Origin: Streptomyces chumphonensis
GTDB taxonomy: Bacteria > Actinomycetota > Actinomycetes > Streptomycetales > Streptomycetaceae
Length of the DNA: 64,000 nt
Assembly (NCBI RefSeq): GCF_014779715.1
Contig: NZ_JACXYU010000009.1
Location: 173,462-237,461, forward strand
Reading direction: 5' to 3'
Position numbers and translations under genes: made by a program. Shown one piece after another: positions 58,353 to 64,000 of the stretch (position 1 is the stretch's first letter; each line of letters begins with the position of its first letter). The notes beneath the pieces were generated by a model. The model had not been told where the DNA came from. It ran no database searches and saw nothing but the letters and a program-made list of their open reading frames with translations.

Positions 58353-59519
58353 GTGAGCGAGCCGCGGCGTCTGGTGGAGATCCTCACCAACCTCGGGGCC
58401 CTCACCCCGCAGTGGACGGCCGCCGTCTCCGCGATCGACCGTGCCCTGTTCGTACCCGACACCTTCCGCCAGGGCGAGCGGGTCGTCGACCGGGCCGAGA
58501 CCCCCGCGACGTGGGCCCGCTACGTCCACGGCGACCTCGCTCTGACCACCCAGGTCAACGACGGCGACGACACGAACGGGAGCGGGTTGCAGACCCCCAC
58601 CTCCTCCACGTCGATGCCTTCGCTCATGCTCGACATGCTCGAACTGCTGGAGGTCTCCGAGGGACACCGCGTCGCTGAGATCGGCACCGGCACGGGCTAC
58701 AACGCGGCCTGGCTGGCACACCGGTTGGGCGACGCCAGCGTCGTCACGATCGAGACCGACCCCACGCTCGCTGAACGCGCTCGTACCAACCTCGCGGCGG
58801 CCGGACGCCGTCCCACCGTCGTCTGCGGCGACGGCCTCGCCGGGATTCCGCAGCACGCTCCGTTCGACCGGTTGATCTGCACCTGCTCGGTCCAGACCGT
58901 GCCGTACGCCTGGATCGAGCAGACCCCGGCCGGGCGGATCGTCACGCCGTGGGGCAACGGCTTCTTCTCCGCGAGCTTCGCCGTGCTCGACGTCGCCGAC
59001 GGCGTCGCGCACGGTCGCTTCACCGGCCGCCCCGCCTTCATGTGGGCACGCCAGCAACGTCCCGGGCGGGGCTTCCTCTCCGACCACCTCGACGCACCGA
59101 AGGCGTCCGAGACCACCACCGGCATCAACCCCGAGACGCTGTACGGGGACCTCGACCAGCGGTTCGCCGTATCCGTCGGCCTGCCGGGAGGCATCTGGCC
59201 GCTGCTCGTGGAAGCCGACGACGGCAGCGACGAGTCCACCCTGTGGCTGCTCACCGATGACGCCCGGTCCTGGGCCTCGGTGGACTACGTGCCCGGCCAC
59301 GAGACCTTCTGCGTCGAACAGGGCGGCCCCCGACGGCTGTGGGACGAGGTGGAGGCAGCGCACCAGCGGTGGGCAACAGCCGGCAGCCCCTCCCGGGACC
59401 GCTTCGGCCTCACCGTGACCGCCGACGGCCAAGCCGTCTGGCTGGACGAACCGCGGTCGCCCTACGCGGTCGCTCCTTCCACCTGGGGCACGGCACCCCG
59501 CGCCCCGTCCGAGGCATGA
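58353..59519 (+). CDS. PIMT-like O-methyltransferase of peptide module 2
   Basis: 388 residues, a clear paralogue of the enzyme at 57011. Shared blocks: VSAIDRALFVPDTF, TTQVNDGDD, TSSTSMPSLMLDMLELL, IGTGTGYNAAWLAHRLG, and the C-terminal RRLWDEVEAAHQRW and RDRFGLTVTADG. It is likely a SAM-dependent carboxyl methyltransferase acting on the partner peptide encoded just upstream. The GTG at 58353 is 5 bases after that peptide's stop codon. Sequence divergence between the two enzymes suggests each is matched to its own peptide. No protease, ATP-grasp ligase or exporter lies nearby. Confidence 0.83.
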   Translation: MSEPRRLVEILTNLGALTPQWTAAVSAIDRALFVPDTFRQGERVVDRAETPATWARYVHGDLALTTQVNDGDDTNGSGLQTPTSSTSMPSLMLDMLELLEVSEGHRVAEIGTGTGYNAAWLAHRLGDASVVTIETDPTLAERARTNLAAAGRRPTVVCGDGLAGIPQHAPFDRLICTCSVQTVPYAWIEQTPAGRIVTPWGNGFFSASFAVLDVADGVAHGRFTGRPAFMWARQQRPGRGFLSDHLDAPKASETTTGINPETLYGDLDQRFAVSVGLPGGIWPLLVEADDGSDESTLWLLTDDARSWASVDYVPGHETFCVEQGGPRRLWDEVEAAHQRWATAGSPSRDRFGLTVTADGQAVWLDEPRSPYAVAPSTWGTAPRAPSEA

Positions 59520-59558
59520 CGGCCGACCCCACCGCCCGAAGCCGGATGCGACACGTTC

Positions 59559-60062
59559 TCAGGCGGCGGCCGGACGATCGTGCAGGGCCTTGGCGATGAG
59601 GTCATGGATCAGGTGTTCGCCGGGGGCCCGGTTCTCCTTGAGGCGGGGCAGGTCGTCGGGTCCGAACCAGCCGTAGGCGCTGTGCTTCGACCACTCCAGA
59701 GAGGGGCGGTCCAGATCGCCGTCGACCGTGACGAGGAAGTCGGCCTCGTGCCGGATTCCCTTCCCGTCGTCACCGGTCCAGGTGCTGATGCCGAGCAACC
59801 GTCGGACGCGGAGCAGACGCCAGCCGGTCTCCTCCGCCACCTCGCGAGCGAGGGCGTCCAGCAGGTTCTCGCCGGGCTCGACGTGACCCCCGACGATGTC
59901 CCAGCAGTCGGGGAAGAGCCGCCGGTCAGCACTGCGCCTCTGGGCGAAGGCTCGGCCCGCCTGGTTGAGGACGACCGCCCCCACCGCCCAGACCTCGCCG
60001 AGGCTGGGAACGGGGATCTCCACACCGTCGTCCACGGCCACATGGGGGTGATCGTCACGCAT
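59559..60062 (-). CDS. Nudix hydrolase
   Basis: 167 residues from the ATG at 60062. The Nudix box is exact: GHVEPGENLLDALAREVAEETGW (Gx5Ex7REVxEExGx). A pyrophosphatase for nucleoside diphosphate derivatives is likely, substrate unknown. The same frame remains open without a stop upstream to a GTG at 60314 that overlaps the anti-sigma-type gene stop (GTGA), adding an 84-residue extension with one transmembrane-like segment; see the entry at 60063. Which start is used is uncertain. It is convergent with the second methyltransferase. Confidence 0.82.
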   Translation of the reverse strand: MRDDHPHVAVDDGVEIPVPSLGEVWAVGAVVLNQAGRAFAQRRSADRRLFPDCWDIVGGHVEPGENLLDALAREVAEETGWRLLRVRRLLGISTWTGDDGKGIRHEADFLVTVDGDLDRPSLEWSKHSAYGWFGPDDLPRLKENRAPGEHLIHDLIAKALHDRPAAA

Positions 60063-60314
60063 GTTCACACGGTATCGGCCGCGTCCGACCGCTGGCCTTG
60101 AGTGCGCATCCCGGCTCCCCGCTCGCACCGGGGATGGCCAGGGGTGCGCCACCGCTACCTCGCGGCACAGGTCGGCGAACCGCTCGGCCTGGGCCGCGCA
60201 CAGCCGCTCCATCGGCCTCGTCGGGGGAGGAGGTCGCAGACAGCGGACGCCGCTCCCGACCAGCGAGGCGAGCAGGGCCACCCCGAGCACCAAGCCGGAG
60301 TCCACCTCGTTCAC
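60063..60314 (-). other. In-frame upstream extension of the Nudix gene
   Basis: 84 codons in frame with the Nudix gene, starting GTG at 60314 by a 4-bp overlap with the ATPase gene. It encodes SGLVLGVALLASLVGSGV, a plausible membrane helix, followed by a short soluble part (CAAQAERFADLCREV). It could be a genuine membrane-anchored N-terminus of the Nudix protein, or a small membrane gene that has lost its stop codon and fused with the next gene. Confidence 0.45.
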
Positions 60315-60769
60315 CGGTCCACCATCGGGAGGAGCAACACGCACCAGGTGTTCGTCCCGTCCTCGCTGGTGCCCCACCGATGGGCCAGGGCGTCGACCAG
60401 CAACATGCCGCGTCCGCTCTCGTCATCGGGTCCCGGGTTCCTGACTCGCGGTCGCCCGGGCGAACCGTCGTCCACCTCGATGCACGGTTCGGCATCGGTG
60501 CGGGCGAGCCTGAAATGCACGCTTCCCCCGGCGCCGTGAAGGATGGCGTTGGTAACCAACTCGCTGGTCACGAGCTGTGCGACGGCGACGAGTTCTGCGC
60601 AGCCCCAGAGGCGAAGGTGCGCGCCGACCACTTCGCGCATCTGTCCGGCTCTCTCGGGGTGTGGGGCAAAGGACACCGCGACGTGGTCCGCGTGCTGGGC
60701 GTGCGGTCCGGGCGTGCCCACCTCTTGCGGGAGGCGCGGTCGTGCGAGCGTCACAGGTATTTCCTCCAC
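60311..60769 (-). CDS. Anti-sigma-factor-type ATP-binding protein (HATPase_c_2)
   Basis: 152 residues. GHKL ATPase signs are LVTSELVTNAILHG (N box), IEVDDGSPGRP (G1 region) and ESGRGMLLVDALAHRWG (G2). This matches the small SpoIIAB/RsbW-like proteins abundant in Streptomyces, often encoded beside XRE-DUF397 modules. It may bind ATP and control a sigma factor or other regulator by partner switching. GTG at 60769 is chosen; a GTG five codons later is an alternative. It is divergent from the XRE regulator at 61062. Confidence 0.85.
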   Translation of the reverse strand: MEEIPVTLARPRLPQEVGTPGPHAQHADHVAVSFAPHPERAGQMREVVGAHLRLWGCAELVAVAQLVTSELVTNAILHGAGGSVHFRLARTDAEPCIEVDDGSPGRPRVRNPGPDDESGRGMLLVDALAHRWGTSEDGTNTWCVLLLPMVDR

Positions 60770-60911
60770 GGCTCAGGTGACGGCCGCCCACAGCAGTACT
60801 CCCGCTGAAGGGCGGGTGTTGTGGGTCCGGCCTGTCGCCATCGGCTCTAATGCGACCACGTTGATGCACCCCATAGTTAACGTTCAATCGAACACACGAA
60901 AGAGCATGAAC

Positions 60912-60923
60912 TGGCAATTGCCA
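60912..60923. promoter_or_regulatory. Palindrome in the divergent promoter, candidate XRE operator
   Basis: TGGCAATTGCCA is a perfect 12-bp palindrome in the unusually AT-rich intergenic region between the anti-sigma-type ATPase and XRE genes. Its position in the divergent promoter suits a binding site for the XRE/DUF5753 protein. Confidence 0.45.
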
Positions 60924-61061
60924 ATTAACGCGCATGGGGTGTTGCCGTGAGGGCTGTGCGTGCAAGACTCCGGACTGCACTCTCCGACTGGGCGACGTCA
61001 TGCCCCGTCCGCCAGGCAGGGGCCCCAACCCGGCGGACAGCGAACCGAATCAAGGAGACAG

Positions 61062-61940
61062 GTGGCCGCACGACGAGGACCGACGTACCTGCGGGTCATG
61101 TTGGGCAAGGAGCTCCGCGCGCTCCGCGAGCAGATGGGCCGCGAGAGGGACGGCGGGTACACCGCCGAGGCAGTCTCCCTGGCCTTGGGCTTCTCTCGCT
61201 CCAAGCTGAGCCGAGTAGAGGCCGGCGAGATCCCGCTCCCGAAGCTGGCGGACCTCGAAGCTCTGATGGATCACTATGGCGTGATACATGACGCAGACCG
61301 CGACCAGCTGCTTCAGATGCAGCGGGATTCGCTGAAGAGCGAGCCGGTCACCTCGTACCGTCATGTCCTGCCGTCAGGGATGCCGCGATACCTCGGACTG
61401 GAACGGGAATCGGTCCGCGTCCGGGGCTACGAGAACAACGTCGTGCACGGTCTTCTCCAACACGAGGCGTACGCGCGGGCGCTGATGGGCTCCGCCAAGA
61501 TTGTCGAGGAGCGCACGACCGACGCGGTGGAAAGCAGCGTGAAGGCACGCCTGGAGCGCAAGGAACTCCTCGACGGCAACCGCGAGGTCCACATCATCCT
61601 GACGGAGTCAGCCCTGCGTACCGCTTACGGAAGCCCTGAGGTGATGCGTACTCAGTACGAGGAGATCATCCGCCTCTGCGAGCGGGACAACGTGGACGTG
61701 CAGATCATCCCCGAACACCTGCCCGACATGTACCGTGCGCGCTTCAATTTCACGATCTTGGATTTCGTGGAACTGGGACCAGTGGTGCAGAGCGACAGCT
61801 ATGGAGCGACCACGTTGTGGTCGAAGCCCTCCGACGTCGGGCAGTATCAGCGGCACTTCGATGCCATGGTGAAGGCGGCGCCCGGGCCCTCCCAGACGCC
61901 GCAGTTTCTGAAGAACCTCGAAGAGAAACTGTGGAGATGA
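61062..61940 (+). CDS. XRE-family regulator with DUF5753 domain
   Basis: 292 residues. An N-terminal helix-turn-helix (LGKELRALREQMG, then LALGFSRSKLSRVEAGEIPL) is followed by DUF5753 (about 100-285; YENNVVHGLLQHEAYARAL and DVQIIPEHLPDMYRARFNF). Such proteins (WhiJ-like) pair with a DUF397 protein encoded next door and control development or antibiotic production. GTG at 61062 follows AAGGAGACAG. Its stop overlaps the DUF397 ATG (ATGA), so the two are made in a fixed ratio. Gene composition is less GC-rich than the biosynthetic clusters. Confidence 0.9.
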   Translation: MAARRGPTYLRVMLGKELRALREQMGRERDGGYTAEAVSLALGFSRSKLSRVEAGEIPLPKLADLEALMDHYGVIHDADRDQLLQMQRDSLKSEPVTSYRHVLPSGMPRYLGLERESVRVRGYENNVVHGLLQHEAYARALMGSAKIVEERTTDAVESSVKARLERKELLDGNREVHIILTESALRTAYGSPEVMRTQYEEIIRLCERDNVDVQIIPEHLPDMYRARFNFTILDFVELGPVVQSDSYGATTLWSKPSDVGQYQRHFDAMVKAAPGPSQTPQFLKNLEEKLWR

Positions 61941-62164
61941 ACACACACTCGATCCCCCTTCCGCGCCAGGCTTTTGCGTCACCTGGCTCCTGGTTCAAGT
62001 CGTCGTACAGCGACCACGCCGGCGGCAACTGCATCGAGGTCGCCGCCCTCGGCCACACCGTTGGTGTCCGGGACAGCAAGGACCTGTCCCGGCCCGCGTT
62101 CGTGGTCCCCCGAGAAGCGTTCGTGGCCTTCGCAGCGTACGCGGCCGGGTGCACCGCTGTCTGA
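61937..62164 (+). CDS. DUF397 protein (partner of XRE regulator)
   Basis: 75 residues. The DUF397 signature is complete: WFKSSYSDHAGGNCIEVAA and VGVRDSKDLSRPAFVV, ending in a hydrophobic FVAFAAYAAG. These small proteins bind or antagonise the adjacent XRE-DUF5753 protein. The 4-bp overlap with the regulator gene fits that role. Followed directly by a terminator. Confidence 0.92.
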   Translation: MNTHSIPLPRQAFASPGSWFKSSYSDHAGGNCIEVAALGHTVGVRDSKDLSRPAFVVPREAFVAFAAYAAGCTAV

Positions 62165-62183
62165 TCCAGCAGTGTCAACACCG

Positions 62184-62220
62184 AGGCGGACCTCCTGTGC
62201 CCATGCAGGAGGTCCGCCTT
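62184..62220 (+). terminator. Terminator after first DUF397 gene
   Basis: A 14-bp stem AGGCGGACCTCCTG / CAGGAGGTCCGCCT with an 8-base loop, followed by TTCG. Confidence 0.85.
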
Positions 62221-62402
62221 CGCTGTAGGAGAGCTTGGAGTCAACCCACTCGGAGCGGTCCGTGCTCGGGCCGTGTTCATGTCGGACAAGCCCCGAGCAG
62301 TGGATCGTTGCTCACAGTTCAACGCGATGGTGGGTGCGGCCCTTGGCCTCGAAGAATCCATCGATTTCCGGCACGAACTCGGAAGAAGGTAGGGAAGCCC
62401 TG

Positions 62403-62615
62403 ATGGCTCGCACCTCGACAGGTGAGCTGACCGCCGCAGGCGCGTGGTTCAAGTCGTCATACAGCGACGGCACCGGCAACAACTGCATCGAGGTCGCCGA
62501 CCTCGGCGTCGCCGTGGGCGTGCGGGACAGCAAGGACCTGTCCCGGCCCGCGTTCGTCGTCCGCCGGGAGGCGTTCGCGGGCTTCGCGTCGTTCGCGGCC
62601 GTACAAGCTGTCTGA
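62403..62615 (+). CDS. Second, orphan DUF397 protein
   Basis: 70 residues, nearly the same as its neighbour: WFKSSYSDGTGNNCIEVAD and VGVRDSKDLSRPAFVVRR. It lies beyond the terminator of the first copy and has no XRE gene of its own, so it is probably a duplicate that either interferes with the neighbouring pair or serves an XRE protein elsewhere. ATG at 62403 follows AGGGAAGCCC. The 180 bases upstream hold no regulator gene and look like the promoter or a relic. Confidence 0.9.
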   Translation: MARTSTGELTAAGAWFKSSYSDGTGNNCIEVADLGVAVGVRDSKDLSRPAFVVRREAFAGFASFAAVQAV

Positions 62616-62640
62616 CCTCACAGCGTAGGCACCCAAAGCC

Positions 62641-62668
62641 GCCCTCCTGAGCCACAGGCCAGGAGGGC
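62641..62668 (+). terminator. Terminator after orphan DUF397 gene
   Basis: A 9-bp stem GCCCTCCTG / CAGGAGGGC with a 10-base loop, followed by CTTCT. Confidence 0.75.
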
Positions 62669-62712
62669 CTTCTGCGGTGTCGCCGTTCGAGTCGATCAGT
62701 AGGGTTCGGCCC

Positions 62713-63612
62713 ATGGACTTCCCTCGTATCGATGCTGGCCGGCTCGACCAGTGGTGTTCGCACCACCTGGGATCGAGCATCGTGGCCGAGCGTTTCCGGA
62801 GCGGTCGGCTCTCGGCCGTGATCGGTGCCGTGCTCGCCGATGGCCGGGAGGTCGTCATCAAGGTTCGAGAGCCGGCTGCCCGTCTCGAAGGCTGCTTCGC
62901 GGTACAGCGTCTGCTGCACGCTTCCGGGTATCCCGCTCCTGAGTCGATCCTCGCGCCCACTCCGCTCGGGGGTTGGACTGCCAGCGTTGAAGCACTGGTC
63001 GAGGGAGGGGATGAACTCCCGTCTTCGGGGCGGGCCCCGTGGCCGTTCGCGTCGGCTCTCGCAGCGCTCGTGAGCACCGCCCGTCCGTTGGCCGCCGGTG
63101 TCGACCTCGAACCGAAGCCGTCGTGGAACCGCTGGGACCATGACGAGCCCGGGGTGTGGGCGACCGCCGAGGACGTTGAGCGGCCCTTTCACTCGGTGGC
63201 GGGTCCGGACTGGCTCGAACGGTCCGGCCGTGCTGCGCGCGAACGGATCGCGTGCTGGCAGGCGCCGAAGGTCATCGGCCACGGTGACTGGTTCCGAGAG
63301 AACTTCCGCTGGCGCGGTGAAGCGCTCCACGTCGCGTACGACTGGGACAGCGCGATAGTGGAGACGGAGGCGGTGATCGTGGGTATCGCCGCAGCCTATG
63401 TGGCCCCGTCCGTCGAGGAGTCGACGGCGTTCCTCGCGGCGTACCAGGAGGTGGCCGACCGGCGGTTCGAACGCGATGAGCTGGAAGTCAGCTGGGCGAC
63501 CAGCCTCTGGTTGCGGGGGTGGAAGTCCAAGCGGCAGGTGGTGACCGGCGAGCCGATACGGTCGCTGTCCGAGGACGAGGCGATCCGGCTGTCCGTGCTC
63601 GCCGGGCTCTGA
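62713..63612 (+). CDS. Aminoglycoside-phosphotransferase-fold kinase
   Basis: 299 residues of the APH/choline-kinase fold. The Brenner motif GHGDWFRENF (HxDxxxxN) and the later metal Asp in YDWDSAIVE are intact, and the N lobe contains GREVVIKVREP with the nucleotide-binding Lys. It probably phosphorylates a small hydroxylated compound using ATP; resistance to aminoglycosides is possible but not implied, since many such genes in Streptomyces have other roles. ATG at 62713 is chosen over an upstream in-frame GTG because it begins immediately before the conserved part. Stand-alone gene. Confidence 0.8.
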   Translation: MDFPRIDAGRLDQWCSHHLGSSIVAERFRSGRLSAVIGAVLADGREVVIKVREPAARLEGCFAVQRLLHASGYPAPESILAPTPLGGWTASVEALVEGGDELPSSGRAPWPFASALAALVSTARPLAAGVDLEPKPSWNRWDHDEPGVWATAEDVERPFHSVAGPDWLERSGRAARERIACWQAPKVIGHGDWFRENFRWRGEALHVAYDWDSAIVETEAVIVGIAAAYVAPSVEESTAFLAAYQEVADRRFERDELEVSWATSLWLRGWKSKRQVVTGEPIRSLSEDEAIRLSVLAGL

Positions 63613-63765
63613 GCGCCGCGCCTCACTCGTCGCCTGATACGCAGCCTTGTCGGGGTGACCGGTCCGGGTACGGGTGGGCGATTCGCGGGAGAAGTCGTCC
63701 ATCACGACGTACGGCCTGCCGCCCTTCCAGCGCTCTCTCTGGGCCTTGTGCAGTCGAACCGCGAG

Positions 63766-63798
63766 GGGGCGGACGCGGCGGTTGGCCGGGTCCGCCCC
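63766..63798. terminator. Terminator between convergent genes
   Basis: A 9-bp GC-rich stem GGGGCGGAC / GTCCGCCCC with a 15-base loop, 22 bases beyond the stop of the oxidoreductase gene at 63820 on the minus strand. Confidence 0.6.
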
Positions 63799-63819
63799 TC
63801 GTCGGAGAGGTGGGGCGGG

Positions 63820-64000
63820 TCAGTCGATGACGAGGACGGCTTTGCCGCGGCCGTGGCCGGTTTCGAGGTCGCGGTGGGCGTCGGCGGCGCGGGCCAGGGG
63901 GTACGCCGCGCGGATGTGGACGGTCACCTTGCCCTGCTCGTACAGGGCGACGAGTTCGGCGAGCCGGGTGGCGGAGCGGGCGCCCGCCACGTCGCGCAGG
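63820..64000 (-). CDS. C-terminal end of a zinc-type/quinone oxidoreductase (partial)
   Basis: 59 codons and a stop are within the window on the minus strand; the rest lies beyond the right edge. The end reads YPLARAADAHRDLETGHGRG followed by KAVLVID and the stop, the characteristic C-terminal segment of MDR-family NAD(P)H:quinone oxidoreductases and zinc-binding dehydrogenases. Nothing can be said about its active site. Confidence 0.85.
   Translation of the reverse strand, partial: LRDVAGARSATRLAELVALYEQGKVTVHIRAAYPLARAADAHRDLETGHGRGKAVLVID

Noticed and set aside
63613..63765. Possible gene relic on the minus strand (KAQRERWKGGRPYVVMDDFS)
   Set aside because: The frame looks protein-like over about 45 codons but has no start, no ribosome site and runs antisense into the phosphotransferase gene. 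It may be a decayed fragment but cannot be supported.

Overview
The window is very GC-rich, uses GTG starts freely, is full of 4-bp ATGA/GTGA gene overlaps, and carries a suite of genes typical of Streptomyces: MazG, paired resuscitation-promoting factors next to enolase, DivIC-like, DUF501, Ppx, a Rex-boxed ndh, and XRE/DUF397 modules. It reads as a Streptomyces chromosome, with a conserved core interrupted by two accessory blocks and followed by a mobile-looking tail. No tRNA, rRNA, CRISPR or intact insertion sequence was seen.

Layout. (1) 1-12.4 kb: the tail of a membrane protein, a chloramphenicol-phosphotransferase-like kinase, a secreted peptidoglycan-binding protein, an XRE/cupin regulator facing a 14-TM drug exporter, an iron-boxed ferric-siderophore ABC importer, a helix-turn-helix protein, an EF-hand protein, a SurA-like lipoprotein, MazG and a DUF6479 protein. 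(2) 12.4-22.5 kb: a translationally coupled minus-strand set (OleA-like ketosynthase, glycosyltransferase, P450, OleC-like ligase, OleD-like reductase) facing a UDP-GlcNAc 2-epimerase, a GT2 synthase and a large membrane protein. This suggests a glycosylated lipid, possibly a beta-lactone, because no OleB decarboxylase is present. (3) 22.6-35.1 kb: core genes, namely a P450, two Rpf muralytic enzymes (the second behind a Crp-like palindrome and a ydaO-type c-di-AMP riboswitch), eno, divIC-like, DUF501, ppx, a small toxin-antitoxin pair, an MHYT protein, an acyl-CoA synthetase and ndh with a near-perfect Rex operator.

(4) 35.2-56.0 kb: a compact aromatic (type II) polyketide cluster. It has KS-alpha, CLF, ACP, an ActIII-like ketoreductase, a didomain aromatase/cyclase and a thioesterase. 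Added to these are deoxyaminosugar genes (RmlA, RmlB, DegT aminotransferase), a PsuG-family C-glycosidase with a HAD phosphatase (the AlnA/AlnB pattern of alnumycin C-ribosylation), and an unusual run of cupin, asparagine-synthetase, PrpF, acyl-CoA-dehydrogenase-like and cyclic amidohydrolase genes. A Tat-type multicopper oxidase lies beside a His-rich membrane protein. The PsuG homologue lacks both catalytic lysines of the canonical enzyme, and the cluster has no recognisable glycosyltransferase, regulator or exporter. It does not match a pathway I know.

(5) 56.2-64 kb: an unrecognised protein, then two tandem modules, each a 31-35 residue highly charged peptide followed at once by a protein-isoaspartate-methyltransferase-like enzyme. 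This resembles aspartimide-forming RiPP (imiditide) organisation. After these come a Nudix hydrolase, an anti-sigma-type ATPase, an XRE-DUF5753/DUF397 module with a second orphan DUF397, an APH-fold phosphotransferase and the end of a quinone-oxidoreductase-like gene. The tandem peptide/methyltransferase modules and the PsuG-containing polyketide cluster are the strongest candidates for undescribed biology.
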